This document shows positions 1-12,000 of a stretch of DNA of 64,000 nt, one piece after another. The DNA is taken from the NCBI GenBank assembly GCA_037176705.1, contig CM073898.1:39745488-39809487 (forward strand), given 5' to 3'. This DNA comes from Molossus alvarezi (Eukaryota; Chordata; Mammalia; Chiroptera; Molossidae). The first letter of the stretch is position 1, and every line of letters begins with the position of its first letter. A model generated the notes under the pieces. The model made no database searches, was not told the DNA's origin, and saw only the letters and a program-made list of their open reading frames with translations. A program made the translations under genes and the position numbers.

Positions 1-191
1 TGTCATTTATTTCTGCTCTGATCTTTACCATTTCCTTCCTTCTATGTGCTCTGGGGTTTTCTTTTGTTTGCTTTCTAGTTCTTTAAGTTGTGAGGTTAGA
101 TAGTCTATTAGATCATTTTCTTGTTTCTTTTTAATCCTCACCCGAGGACATTTTTCCATTTTTTGTTCAGACAGAGTGGGAGGGAGAGAGA

Positions 192-231
<40 letters not shown>

Positions 232-1285
232 TCAACGTGAAAGGGACACATCGAGTGGCTGCCACCACGACCAACCAGGGCTGGGGACAAACTGCAGCCA
301 AGGTACATGCCCTTAGCGGGAACCGAACCCAGGTCTCTCTGGACTGCAGGCCAATGCTCTAACCGGTGAGCCAACCGGCCAGGGCCATTTTTTTGTTTCT
401 TGAGGTAGGCCTGTAGGGCTATGAACTTCCCTCTCAGAATGGCTTTTGCTGCATCCCATAGATTTTGTGTAGTTGTGTGTTCATTTTTAATTTTTTCCTT
501 GATCTCCGTGGTTACCATTCATTGTTAAATAACATGCTATTTAGCTTCCATATTTTCAAATGTCTTTGCATGTTCTTGTTGCAATTGATTACTAGTTGCA
601 TGCCTTTGTTATCTGAGAAGATGCTTGATATGATTTCAATCTTCTTGAACTTGTAGAGACTTAGTTTGTGCCCTAACATGTGGTCTATCTTTGAGAATGT
701 CCCATGTGCACTTGAGAAGAATGTGAATTCTGCAGTTTTGGGGTGTAATTTTCTGTAGATATCTATTAAATCCACTTGATCTAGTGCTTCAATTAGAGTC
801 TGTGTTTCCTTGTTAATTTTATGTCTAGATGATCTGTCCAGTGATGTCAGCGGGGTGTTGAAGTCCCCTGCTGTGATTGTATTGCTGTTGATTTCTTCTT
901 TGAAGTCCTCCAGAAGATTTTTAGGTACTCCTATATTGGGTGCATAGATGTTTACCAAGGTTATATCTTCCTGTTGGATAGATCCTTTCCATATTATGTA
1001 GTGGCCTTCTTTGTCTCTAGTTATGGCCTTCATTTTGAAATCTATTTTATCAGATGAGTATTGCTACCCCAGCTTTTTTTTCCTTTCCGTTTGCTTGAAA
1101 GATTTTTTTCCATCCCTTCACTTTCAACCTATGTGAGTCTTTTATTGTGAGGTGGGTCTCTTGTAAATAACATATATGTGAATCATGCTTTTTTATCTAG
1201 TCAGCTATTCTGTGTCATTTTATTGGAGCACTCAAACCATTTATATTTAAGGGAATTATTGCTATGTACTTATTTGTTGCCATTT
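1..1285 (-). pseudogene. L1 ORF2 remnant, endonuclease domain onward
   Basis: The minus strand encodes the start of L1 ORF2 (the retrotransposon's endonuclease and reverse transcriptase). The LQETHL motif around 1155-1175 carries the catalytic glutamate of the APE-type endonuclease. An open stretch at 512-1033 includes NIYAPN and AGDFN, with the SKIDHMLG motif near its end, all typical of the L1 endonuclease. The frame is lost near 1051-1059 by what looks like a small deletion, and the later segment (1-530) is split by the SINE at 130-386. The reverse transcriptase domain would lie left of the window. This is non-functional. Confidence 0.85.
130..386 (-). mobile_element. Ves SINE inside the L1
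   Basis: The tRNA-like head is at the right end on the minus strand (GGCCCTGGCCGGTTGGCTCA, then a B-box-like GGTTCGGTTCC). The CT-rich body appears here as a GA run at about 190-227. The copy ends in the hairpin motif at 134-149. The flanks are a near-perfect 15-bp TSD (115-129 and 387-401, one mismatch), so the element inserted after the L1 did. Confidence 0.92.
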
Positions 1286-1483
1286 TTGTTTAGTGTGTGG
1301 TTATATTTTTCTTCCTATTTCTTCTACTAATTATAGCAGTCCTTTTAGCATATCTTACAGTGCTGGTTTGGTGCTAATATATTTCCTTAGCCTTTTTTTT
1401 TTTTTGTCTGGGAAGCTCTTTATTTGACCTTCTATTTTGAATGATAGCCTTGCTGGGTAGTCTTGGATTCAGATCCTTGTTTT

Positions 1484-2207
1484 TCATGACCTTGATTGCT
1501 TCATGCCATTCCCTTCTGGCCTGTAGTGTTTCTGTTGAGAAGTCAGCTGACAGTCATATGGGGGTTCCTTTGTAGGTAACCTGTTGCTTATCTCGTGCTG
1601 CCTGTAAGATTCTCTGTCTTTCATATTTGGCATTTTAATTATTATTTGTCTTGGTGTGGGCCTGTTTGGAGTCTTCTTACTTGGGGCTCTCTGTGTTTTT
1701 TGAACTTGAATGCCTTCTTCCTTCACCAAGTTAGGAAAGTTTTCTGTCACTATTTCTTCAAATATATTCTCTAACCCTTGCCCATTTTCTTCCTCTTTGG
1801 GTACTCCTATGATGCAAATGTTATTACATTTCCAGTTGTCCCACAGTTCTCTTAAGCTGTCTTCCTGCTTTTTAATTGTTTTTTCCTTTTGGTTTTCTGA
1901 TTTGTTGATTTTATCTACCCTGTCTTCTAATTCACTGATCTGGTTCTCAGCTTTCTCTACTCTGCTGGTTAGTCCTTCCAATGTGTTGTTTATTTCTGCT
2001 ATGTCATTCTTCATTTCCATTTGGTTGGTTTTCAATGTTTCTATATCTTTACTCATGGTGCTGATGTCCTTACATATGCTGTTGAACTTCCTCAAAATCA
2101 TGGCTCTGAACTCTACCTCTGATAATGTGCTTAACTGCATTTCACTTATTTCATCTTTGATAGAGTTCTCTTGTTCTTTAATTTGGGATTTTTTTTCCCC
2201 ACCATTT
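1484..2207 (-). pseudogene. L1 ORF1 remnant (RNA-binding coiled-coil protein)
   Basis: The minus-strand open stretch 1484-2140 has the L1 ORF1p layout. A heptad-like coiled coil rich in E, K, N and I covers roughly its first 95 residues (for example ENQISELEDRVDKI). It is followed by an RRM-like segment with CNNICIIGVPKEEE, then RPTPRQIIIKM at the start of the C-terminal domain. After about 1620 the protein stops resembling ORF1p, although the DNA still encodes it in another frame, so there is a frameshift there. The likely start lies near 2207 and is separated from the rest by an A-run that also appears frameshifted. Confidence 0.8.
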
Positions 2208-3021
2208 TGGCTATCTCAGTGGGTTTTGGAGCCTGCCAAATTTCCTTGTGGGTGTTGGTGGTCTGCTGTTTGTGGCTCCCTCTACTGGGTTTGGATGAGC
2301 CTGGGTGCACCCACATTAAACACCACTGTCAAGTCTTACTTTCCTTGGTAGATTTGCAAGCCCAAGAAAGGTTCAGTTATCCTCTAGCTTTTTGCCTGAT
2401 GGTTAGTAGTCTCAGTTACCCAGGGCCTGGAATGTAGCCTTGGTGTTCTGAGTAAGAGGATTTCCAGAGGGTAGGATAGATGCTGGTTGTTAATGAGCCT
2501 CAATTTGCATTTCTTTGCCTCACCTGGAAAAAGCTGAATCTCTGAGGAAGGGGCTGCTGCTTTTCCCCACAGCTCTGGGAAGGAGCACACTGGCCACTGT
2601 CCTTTGTGGCTGCAACTCAGCAAAAACTCTGAGTGCCCTCCAAATCCCGGGTGTCCCCACACAGTTCCAGTCCAATCTGCCCTCCCTCTGCCAGAGCCCC
2701 AGGTGAGTGGCTGTGGCTGTTTTAGTCTCTGTCCCCGCTCTGTGCTGTGGAGCCGCTTGGGAGTGTAACCCTGAGGGCACTGCTCACAGCTCAGACTGCT
2801 GCTGTTGTTGGGCTCCCAGCCCGCCACCCTCTTGCACCTCCGCAGATCCTAGTGGTGTCCCTGATTACATGGTCCTGTTCTGCTGCTTTTCTGTTGCTTT
2901 TTTTCTGAGGATTTGTCTTTATTTTAGTTGTAATTCCCCCGTTTGGTCTTGGGAGATCATCTGTGTAGCTTCCATTCATTCCGCAGCCATTTTACCATCC
3001 TCAGCTGGTTAGTTTTTAGAG

Positions 3022-3060
3022 TTTTGGCCTCAAAGGCAGTTTTGGAGCCTCAAAGGCAGT
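3022..3060. repeat. Short tandem duplication (about 20 bp x 2)
   Basis: Two adjacent copies both end in GCCTCAAAGGCAGT and differ by a 1-2 base indel. They sit immediately outside the 5' boundary of the L1. Confidence 0.8.
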
Positions 3061-4250
3061 TCCTGTTGCTGGGAATTTCTATTGGTGGTGAGAACATCTT
3101 GAATCAGGACAGCAGGACTTGGACTATGGGATGCCGAGTCACTGAAGCTAGGACATGTTGCATCATCCAGGCTGTTCAAGGGCTTAGAAAATCATTCGCC
3201 TCCATTTGCTTTACATATGATGAAGCAGGGCAGTCTAGAGAGTATGCAACTCTTTGGGGCATATGCAACTATCCTGAATAACTAATCTGATAAATCAACC
3301 CCAAGACCACAAGGAAGCTTGTCGTGAGAAAATAGAGGAAGAGTAATTGAACTCTGTAGGAATTGGTTTGCCTATCACATCTCCTTTTCACTTTAAAGAA
3401 AAGAAAAATCTTCCCCTCCTTTCTCTGAACACTTCTGCTCCTATTGTCAAAACCATTTGCCTGGCAGGAACACTTGTCACATCATGTTTCTATCATGAGT
3501 GAAATTATCATGTGTAAAAGTCCAATACCTCCAATATATGGGGAGTTCCTTAAGGCAAAGGCCTGAGCTTCTCCACTCCTTTGTGTCCTTGAGTCTTCCA
3601 GATGTGAACTTCCTGATGATGCATAATGAACCATTGATTGTGGTGAATTATGCATTATTGAATTGAATTGTTATTCTGATCATTATTCTGATTCATTATT
3701 CATACTTGATAAAAATTCAGTTGTTAAAAGTACACATGATGCTGTCTTCCCCGTGTATTTGTATAGAGTCAATACAAGGTTATCTTGACTCAAGACCCAA
3801 AGCCTTTGTGCATGGAACTTTCTTTATAGAAGGTTAATACTCAGAATAAAGTGTATTCAATTGTGAGTATTTACAGAGCTTCTGTCATGTGAAAAGTTAT
3901 AGGCTTTTAAAAAGAAATAAAATAGTATCTAAGCACTCAATGAGTTTCTAGTGTCATATATGAACGGTGAATAGATTTCAACTTAAATGTCTACCTTTCT
4001 TTATTGATGGTGGCATCCTGGATTGCTGATGAACATTATGAGGTTTGGCCTAGACGCAGTAGGAAAGAATGTTGTAATCAGTTGGAATGTCTACCATTCA
4101 TTTAGGAATGGAGATGGTAGCAGGGATGCCACGGATTCACAACCCCCAACTTGCAGAAAAAATTCCAAGTCTAGATAGTAAAAGAAGCTTCTAGTTAGTG
4201 AATCCAGTCAGTCAATGCCTTAATCCAATGTATAAATTATATGAAATAAC
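3061..4250. other. Intergenic, nothing recognised
   Basis: I see no gene, SINE or LINE here. The DNA is AT-rich with short homopolymers and no long open frame. Confidence 0.6.
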
Positions 4251-4254
4251 TGCG

Positions 4255-4620
4255 TGTCACTCTGTGTGTGCTGCTGCAACAAATACAGCAGCCTGGGTGG
4301 CTTACCCAGCAGAAATTCATCTCTTACACGGGAGGCTGGGAGCCCAGGATCAAGGTTCTGGTCAGCTCAGATCTTGTGAAATCTCTCTCTCTGGCTTGTA
4401 GACAACTGCTTTTTGTATGCATCTGACCTCTTTTTTTTTTTTTTTTTTTTCGTGTCCTTGAGGAGAGAGGAGAGTGATAAGGCCCAATGGAATTAGGGAC
4501 CCAATCTTAAACCTCTTTTAACCCTAATTACTTTCTTGGAGGCCTCATCTCCATATTGGGTGTTGGGGCTTCAGTGTATAAATTTTGGGAGGATGCATTC
4601 AGTCTATACATAGAAATATG
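4255..4620 (+). repeat. Ancient interspersed repeat, copy A
   Basis: The order 'GCTGCTGCAACAAATAC...GGTGGCTTA...AGAAATTCATCTCTTAC' and the tail 'GGCCTCATCTCCATATTGGG...GGGAGGATGCATTCAGTC' matches a familiar old mammalian repeat. Related copies appear at 15,595-16,025 and, more weakly, at 19,330-19,620. A long T run (about 4431-4450) has expanded inside it. I do not assign the family. Confidence 0.55.
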
Positions 4621-4730
4621 TGGTGTAAAATATAGGTTTATGTCTTCTACTTGGAGAAGGGCATATCATAGGAGTTATAGATCTAGACAGGTTTATCATT
4701 TTAAAAAAAGCAAAATATCAAAATCAATTT

Positions 4731-5014
4731 TTTTTATTGTTGTTGTTAATCCTTACCTGAGGATATTTTTCCATTGATTTTTTTTTTTTTTTTTTTAGAG
4801 AGAGTAGAAGGGAGGGAGGGATGAAGAGAAAGGGAGAGAGAGAGAGAGAGGTCAATGTGAGAGAGGCACATCAATTGGTTGCTTCCTGTACAACCCCAAC
4901 AGGGGTCAGGAATTGAACCTGCAACCCAGGTACACACCCTTGACCAGGAATTGAACCCACGACCCTTTGGTTGGAGGGCCGATGCTCTAACTGCTAGGCC
5001 AAACTGGCCAGGAT
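4731..5014 (-). mobile_element. Ves SINE with 13-bp TSD
   Basis: The minus-strand head is at the right end (CCTGGCCAGTTTGGCCTAGCAG). The GA-rich body is at 4797-4852 and a diverged terminal hairpin at 4749-4764. The TSDs TCAAAATCAATTT (4718-4730) and TCAAAACCAATTT (5015-5027) match at 12 of 13 bases. Confidence 0.92.
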
Positions 5015-5027
5015 TCAAAACCAATTT

Positions 5028-7160
5028 CTTAATTAATGGTTTTTACATTAGCTGCACTTACTAGTTTTAAATACATTTGATCTTATAGGTTGTTCATTGT
5101 AACTCAAGTAATCTACATAATTCAGTTTTAAAAACTATATCAAAGAAGTGACTATAGTTCAAAGTAATAGGTGGTAGATTGGTTTGCAAATGCACATTTA
5201 ACAAAAAAAAATGTACTTTTCTATATCCTAGTGACACCTTAAAATAATAACTAACCATCAAAAAATACTATTTTCCAAATATGTTAACTGCAAACATTTG
5301 CCTTGGAATATGCCTCTATTCCTCTACTGACCAACAGGCATTATTTTTGTATTAGTGTGTGCTTAATAGACTGAAAATATCACATTTGATTTTATGGCTA
5401 TATCCATTACACTGAAAGTTTTAAAAATGTAATTTCTTAAGGTAACAGAGCCTATCAATGAAATTTAAATCTGATCCAGGCTTGTTTTTGTTATGTGTGA
5501 GGTTTTTTTATTTTCCCCTAAGAAGATTCAGTTACTGAGGTCATAAGATACCAAAACTAGCTATTACCCCTAGAAAAATAGAAAGTATATCAGGGTTTTG
5601 ATTTAGACCCCATACAGCTCTTGCTCATCTCTCTACCCTTCCAGGGATTTATATTTCAAAATAAAAAAATTAAATAATATTTGTTCTTTATTATTAAAAT
5701 AAAAGCTAACCTGGGTTTTACTCTAACTCTTAGCTTCAAATGGATCACTATGCCTTGTCATTTTCCATTTATCCTGACATGACTGAACTGTATAACACCC
5801 ATGTTGATGATATAATGGATTCCCTTCATTTTCATCGCAAATAGAACCCTCATAAAATGTTCAATGAACTCTTGGTTAAGGTCTAGAAAATGATAGGGGG
5901 AATTTTGTTTATCCACATTCTTATCTTAAAATAACTTTCTCTTTAATTATGATTATGGGAATGATACAGTCACTCAAGGTGATACCGTGAAGTATAACTC
6001 AGTAATGGTTGAAATGTACATGTGAAAATATCAGAGTTTGGCAAATAGGGAAGCATATCACTTTAAGAATTTAGCATGGAAATAATAATGCCTTTGAGAC
6101 ATAATATAGTATAAGAGCTGAAATTATAATCTAATATATTTACTGATGTTTGTTACTATAGTATTTTTCCAGTTAAAATACATATTCATTATAGAGCAGG
6201 AAAAAATATGAAAAATACATAATTCTACCACTCAATAAATATTAACTGAACTTATATATTAATACAGAGATAACTACTATTAACATTTTAATGTACACCC
6301 TTCCTGTTTTCAAAATTGAAATTACGAACATATTTTAGAATGCTATACTTGCTTGATAATGTATCATAAACATTTTCTTATATCATTACACATTAATTAA
6401 ATATAATTCTATCATATAGATATATCATAATTGCTAAATTATTTGCAATATTTTGTTATTTCAAGTATTATTGCCTCAAAAATTGTATTATATAAATATG
6501 GTTATACATAAGTTATTTTTTGTTATGATAAATTTCTAAAAGTGAAAGTCTTAGGTTAAAGGCTATGAATATTTTTATGGATCTCAATAAATATTGCTTT
6601 TCAGAAAGATACACCATTTTACGTTCCTATCAGTAATTTGAAAGGGCCCCTTTCTCCATACCTGTGGCAATACTTAGTGCTACCATTTTTTTTATGCTTG
6701 TCATATTGTTATCCACTTATAGACTTAACTCTGGGCTTAGACCGCAACACAGAAGTTTAGAAGGAAGCCTGTCAGTCTATCTTATTGTTCTAAAGACTAA
6801 TTTCAGATAGAAACCTTTTTATTAACAAATGTTTTCTGAGTGCCTCTTTAAAAAAGGAAACAATTTAAAATGTAAAATTTAATATTTGGCAAGTTAGTAA
6901 TATTCCTCAGTTGATGGCACATTAACCCAGTTCACACCAGGATGCTCTATCGCTTTATGTATTTATTCCCTCTCCCTTCAGCCTGATTCTCACTCCTTTC
7001 CCCTCTTCTCCATAAGCAGCCATTCTAGCATGTGTTTAACATATACTGGATATGTGTGCTTCCTTGAAGAATATATAGTGTTTTGTGGTTTTGAGTTTGT
7101 GTTTTTAATTTACACAAATTTTATTCACAAATCTTGCATTATCTTATATTTTCTACTCCT
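5028..7160. other. AT-rich intergenic DNA, nothing recognised
   Basis: This 2.1-kb AT-rich stretch has no open frame of note and no repeat I can name. Old, decayed elements cannot be excluded. Confidence 0.55.
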
Positions 7161-7164
7161 CAAC

Positions 7165-7930
7165 ACTATTTACTCCATTAATTTTTAAAATTTATCTTTA
7201 TTATTAAAAGATTTCAGATTTCCTCCTTCCCCCCACTGAGACTCTCCTCCCCCCTCCTGCCCCCCTGCCTTCACCACACTTTGGTTTATGTATTTCCGAC
7301 CCCTATTCCCCCTTCCTCTGAGGTTTGTTGGTCTGTTCTCTACTTCCATTTCTCTAGATCTATTTTGTTATGCAGTTTAATTTGTTCATGATATTCTACA
7401 TATAAGTGAAATCATGTGGTACTTGTCTTTCTCTGGCTTATTTCACTCAGCATAATACTCTACAGGTCCCTCCATGTCGTCTCAAAGGATAAGAGATCTT
7501 TCTTTCTTACAGCTGCATAGTACTCCATTGTGTATATGTACCACTGCTTTTTTATCCATTCGTCTACTGATGGACACTTGGGCTGTTTCCAGATCTAAGC
7601 TATTGTAAATAGCACTGCTATGAACATAGGATTGCATATATTTTTTTCTGATCGATATTTCAGGCTTCTTAGGATATATTCCTAGAAGTGGGATCACTGG
7701 GTCAAATGGTAGTTCAATTTTTAACTTTTTGAGGTAACACCATAGTGTTTTCCACAGTGGCTGCACCAGTCTGCATTCCCACCAGCAGTGTACTAGAGTC
7801 CCCTTTCCTCCACACCCTCACCAGAGCTTGTTTGAGGATGTGTTGATGGCAGCCATTCTGGCAGGTGTGAGGTGATACTTCAGAGTCCTTTAAATTTGCA
7901 TCTCTCTGGTTAGTGATGATGAGCATTTTA
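7165..7930 (-). mobile_element. L1 3' end, 5'-truncated, minus strand
   Basis: On the minus strand this encodes the C-terminal end of L1 ORF2 ([20 protein letters not shown] and PVIPLLGIYPK at 7620-7766). The typical 'ACTCCATTGTGTA' and 'TTTCACTCAGCATAAT' blocks and the C-rich 3' UTR lie at 7215-7315. Stops and frameshifts break the coding part. The copy ends abruptly near 7930, as 5'-truncated insertions do. Confidence 0.85.
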
Positions 7931-8664
7931 TTTAAAAATTAAATTCCATACTTATTGTTGTGAGCATGTTTAAATTTTTGCTTCTAATTGCTGCAAAAAA
8001 TTCCATGATGTACACCTGAGGTCCAAACAAGGAGGAAAATGTGCTCAATTCATGACATGGTCAAATGAACATTCATGTATTGTTACTTTTTTATTAAAGG
8101 AGATCATGAATAATTATGTGGTTACATATGTCTACAATGTATCTATAACTTTTTGAGAGGGTTGCAAGAACTTTTAGGAAAGCTTAAATTAGTAGCAACA
8201 GTTTAGAGCATCAGTAATCCTGGGAGAAGTAAGACTGTCTTTCCACCTGCACATACGTCCAGGGGCATGTGGCCACGCCACTGACTCTGGGTTGGGTCAC
8301 ACTGTGATGTGCCTCTCCCATCCTGCCATGGGGTACTGCAGCCAGGAATACAACACTACCTCAGGACTTGTATCTTGAGTTTCATTTACAATGTCTGACA
8401 TCTAGGAGCCACTCCAAACATATATGTTGAATGGATAAATAAAAAGGGATCAAAGATTAATCTTAGAGCAATAAGATAGGGAGACAAGATCCCTGTTGCC
8501 CGAGCAGTGAGGGATGCCCAAGGAAACCCCTTGCAGTTCTGTGTACAGTATTCACACGTCTTGTCTTTTCCTTCCTGAGTATGTAGAATATACACTTGCA
8601 AGGTGGAGCATCCGAGGTCATGCAGCAGCCTCCGACCCTTTTTCGAGGCGCTCCAGGAGGACGC
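7931..8664. other. Intergenic, nothing recognised
   Basis: I see no gene or nameable repeat between the L1 fragment and the RPS4 pseudogene. Confidence 0.55.
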
Positions 8665-8912
8665 GGTCCTCTTTCCGCCCGGGGACCACAGTGCCCCTGC
8701 CTCTGGTCCCAAGAAGCATCGGATGCTTGTAGCAGTTCCAGACCTTCGGGTGCTGGTTCAGGTGACCAGTGTGTTTGCTCCTCATCCATCTACCGATCCC
8801 CACAAGCTGAAAGAATGTCTCCCTCTTATCATTTTCCGAAGGAACAGAGGTAAGTAGCTCTAACAGGAGATGAAGTAAAGACAGCATGCAGCGGTTTATT
8901 AAGATTGATGGC

Positions 8913-9112
8913 GCCTTGGCCAGGGTGGCTCAGTTGTTTAGAGCGTCCTCCCCATAGCAAAGGTTGTGGGTTCCATCCCCCTGCAGGGCACATGTAAGAA
9001 GCAACCAATGAATGCATACATGAGTGGAACAACACATTGGTTTGTCTTTTTCTCTCTTTCCTACTTTATCTCTATCCCTCCCTCTTCCTCTCTCTCTCTC
9101 TAAAATCAATAA
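8913..9112 (+). mobile_element. Ves-type SINE in the RPS4 pseudogene
   Basis: It starts GCCTTGGCCAGGGTGGCTCA and has a B-box-like GGTTCCATCC and a CT-rich body. The tail is TAAAATCAATAA, without the terminal hairpin seen in other copies. The TSD is ATTGATGGC (8904-8912 and 9113-9121), and the pseudogene resumes in register immediately after it. Confidence 0.92.
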
Positions 9113-9515
9113 ATTGATGGCAAGGTCCCAGTGGATATAAACTACCCTGCTGGTTTTATGGATGTCATCAACATTGACAAGATGGGAGAGAATTTTGTTC
9201 TGATCTACAACACCAACAGTCACTTTTCTGTTCATCATGTCCCACCTGAGGAGGCCAAGTACAAGTTGAGCACAGTGAGGAAGATCTTTGTGGGCACAAA
9301 AGGAATCCCTCATCTGGTAACATGATACTGGCACCATCCACTACCCTGCCCCCCCCCCCCCCGAAATCAAGGTGAACAACACCATTCAGGTTGGTCTGGA
9401 GACAGGCAAAATGACTGATTTCATAAAGTTTGACACTGGTAACCTTTGTGTGGTGACTGGAGGTGCTTACCTGGGAAGAATTGGTGTGATCACCAACAGA
9501 GACACCCTGACTCTT

Positions 9516-9737
9516 CTTTTTCCCCATTTTTTGTTTAGATAGAGCGGAAGGGAGAGAGAGGAAGAGAGAGAGAGAAACATCGACATGAAAGGCACACATC
9601 GAGTGGCTGCCACCCATACACCAAACCAAGGCCGGGGACAAACCACAACTGAGGTACGTGCCCTTAGCGGGAACTGAACCCGGGTCTCTCTGGACCACAG
9701 GCCGACACTCTAACCGCTGAGCCAAACTGGCCAGGGC
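9516..9737 (-). mobile_element. Ves SINE in the RPS4 pseudogene, opposite orientation
   Basis: The minus-strand head is at the right end (GGCCCTGGCCAGTTTGGCTC). The perfect 13-bp TSD CACCCTGACTCTT lies at 9503-9515 and 9738-9750. The tail stops at an A-run and lacks the terminal hairpin. Confidence 0.95.
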
Positions 9738-9803
9738 CACCCTGACTCTTTTGATGCAGTTCATGTGAAAGATGCCAATGGCTACAGCTTTTCCACCTGA
9801 CAC

Positions 9804-10345
9804 GGGGGGCATTGGAGAGTTTTGCATATTAGAGTGACATGATGTGAGTTAGATTTAACCTACACTGAGAACAAACCAAGAGTATCAAAGGGAAGAGGCA
9901 GGGTGTGCAGTCAGGAGGCCACAGCCGAGTCCAGGCAGGCATGGTGGTGGCTAGAATTAGGGTGGTAGCAGTAGAAGCGTAGGAGGCAGTTAAATTCTGG
10001 GTACATTTTGAAGGCAGAGCCAATAGAATTACAGATCATTAGATGAGAGGTCTGAGAAAAAGTCAAGGATGACTTGTGGTTTTTGACCTGTGTAACTCAG
10101 AGGATGGAGTTGCTCTTTGTTGAGATGGGAAGACTGCAAGCAGAGCAGGTTTGGGGGCCTAGCAGGAGATCAGGTTTGGACGGGTTAGGTTTGAGATGCC
10201 TACTGGACATGCAGATGTTGATAAAGGAAGATTTAACCAGCGTGTGCTGGCAAGGATACTGGACTGGTGAGATGGACAGAGGACGACACTCTTTACCTGG
10301 GGGACGGAGGTCCAGGTTCTCTAAGTGGAGACGCAGATACTAAGG
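9804..10345 (+). repeat. Ancient interspersed repeat, family not assigned
   Basis: The run 'CATTGGAGAGTTTTG...AGAGTGACATGATG...GGTGGTGGCTAGAATTAGGGTGGTAGCAGT...GTCAAGGATGACT...GGTTTGAGATGCCTACTGGACATGCA' matches a long, abundant mammalian repeat that I know by its wording but cannot name safely. Shorter related pieces appear at 33,400-33,760. Confidence 0.6.
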
Positions 10346-11588
10346 GCATTTGGGAGCCTGTTCTACGATTTCTGTTGGGCAGGCCGGCCTGGAATTCGGT
10401 TTCCCAATTACTACGATTAAGCTGAGTTTCTACAAGACTAGCTGTTGATCTAGCAGCAAATACATTTCCACATGACAGCTATCCATCTATCCATTGGCAG
10501 TCAAAATGTCAGAATGTCATGCCCTTTGTGTGAAAAATCACCTAAACTCACCATTCTCAAAACTGCTGCCTCCTTGAGTTTGGGATTCACTTCTTGGTTT
10601 TCAGTTCTCAGGGGTGAACCCTGAAAGTATATTTTAAGACAAGGCAATTTATGCTATTCTTCCAGCATAAAAAAAAAAATGCATTTCCAATCAGAGTCAT
10701 TGGTTTCTAAATCTGGTACTATAGCAAGAACTATATTCCCCAGCTTTCGCTGGTTGCATTGTTTATATTTCTTAGCCAACAGCATATAAACTATTTTTTT
10801 TACTCACTTGGAACCACTGTTTATTCCAACCCTTTGCTTCATGAAACATTTATATATTGTATGCATAAACCTTATATGGGGGAATTTTAGATACCACCCC
10901 TTTCCTTTTGGAAGTGACTGATGTCCACTCTACACCAGGTGCCACACATTCCGCTCCCGATTGTCGCACGTGTTGAACTTGACAGGGCCCTGTCCATGGC
11001 TGGTCCACAGTGATGCGTTCCTGATGCGCCAGTTCTGCACACGTAGCGTTTCTGAGCCTCAGAACTCACCGAATGCCCTGTCGGTTGTTATTCCTGTTTA
11101 TCTCCCTGTTTGTTTACACGATTCCTTCCTTCGTGGACTTTGTGACTTCTTCCTCCTTTTAAAAATATTCTCTGTTCTCTTATTCTGCACTGTGCTGCAC
11201 AGACCTGCCAGCCCAGAGGAGAGCTGTGCTTGCCCCCCCGAAAGGAAGGGTTTAGCATTGTACCCTTGACCTGTGCAAGCCACGCAACTCAGATGTTTGT
11301 CTGGGTGGTCCCAAGTAAGAGATTAAAAAGAGGTTTCATTTGAACAGACTGTGCAATCGTTTTTGCTGGGGTAGTGCATGGAGCCCATTATCAGTCCAGA
11401 AACTAGGGTGGGATTGAGGGAACCAAACGCAAGACTCCAAGGTCGCTGATTCTGGAGAAGAGAAGAGGCCACTTCTTAGACCAGCAGTTAACATGGTGGG
11501 CAGGACCACTGTGTGCTTGCATCAAGAGTTCTACACTGGGGTGCCCAGGTGAGGGGCAGACAGGGGCTGGAGTGCAGCTCGCCCCCAC
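10346..11588. other. Intergenic, nothing recognised
   Basis: No gene or clear repeat is visible. Open frames here are short and unlike any protein I know. Confidence 0.55.
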
Positions 11589-12000
11589 TTGTGTTGGTGA
11601 ATTTTAAGTGTCAACTTGACTGAGCCCTGGGGCACCCAGATATTTGGCCATGCATTATTCTAGGTGTGTTTGTGAGGGCGTTTCTGGATGAGATTAACAT
11701 CTGAATCAGTGGACTAATAAAGCAGATGACCCTCCTGAATGCGAATGTGGGTGAGCTTCATTCAATCCACTGAAGACCCGAACAAACAAAAACGTCAAGT
11801 AAGGGAGAATTCGCTCTCCCCTGACTGGCTTCCAGCTGCGACAGTGGTCTTCTCCTGCCTTTGGAGTTGGACTGGAATTTATACCCTCAGCTTTCCTGTG
11901 TCTCAGTGCTGGGACTCAGCCTGGAACCACTGGTTCTTCCGGGGCTCCAGCTTGTGGGCTGCAGATCTTGGGGCTCCGCCTCTCTAACTGTGTGAGCGAG
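11589..12000 (+). repeat. Ancient interspersed repeat, family not assigned
   Basis: The order 'AAGTGTCAACTTGACTGAGCC...GGCACCCAGATA...GTGTGTTTGTGAGGG...GAGATTAACATCTGAATCAGTGGACT' then 'GAATTCGCTCTCCC' and 'CTGTGTGAGCGAGTCCC' matches a well-known old mammalian repeat. I do not assign the family. Confidence 0.6.

Larger units (their letters stand above)
1..3013 (-). mobile_element. LINE-1, 5' half, minus strand, running off the left edge
   Basis: Read on the minus strand, this is an L1 with a GC-richer 5' UTR-like segment (about 3013 to 2210), an ORF1 remnant, a short inter-ORF spacer and the N-terminal part of ORF2. ORF2 continues past position 1, so the 3' end is outside the window. A Ves SINE at 130-386 interrupts ORF2. 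Frameshifts in both ORFs show that this copy cannot be mobile. The 5' boundary near 3013 is placed where L1-like sequence fades and is approximate. No TSD can be tested because the other end is missing. Confidence 0.85.
8665..9798 (+). pseudogene. RPS4X: Processed pseudogene of ribosomal protein S4 (RPS4X-like)
   Basis: The intact gene encodes eS4, a protein of the 40S ribosomal subunit. The pseudogene opens with a CCTCTTTCCG-type 5' UTR trace near 8668 (a 5'TOP mRNA start), then [18 protein letters not shown] and ECLPLIIF (8700-8850). It continues with [18 protein letters not shown] and PEEAKYKL...[15 protein letters not shown] (9140-9322), then [16 protein letters not shown] and GRIGVITN (9415-9500), and last DAVHVKDANG (9751-9782). 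No introns remain between these blocks, as expected of a retrocopy. It lacks a usable start, has stops and frameshifts, and carries a 14-C run (9349-9362). Two SINEs split it, and the 3' part (roughly the last quarter of the coding region plus poly-A) is missing. Confidence 0.93.

Noticed and set aside
2384..2827. 147-codon minus-strand frame
   Set aside because: It lies in the GC-richer 5' UTR of the L1, upstream of ORF1, and shows no protein similarity I recognise.
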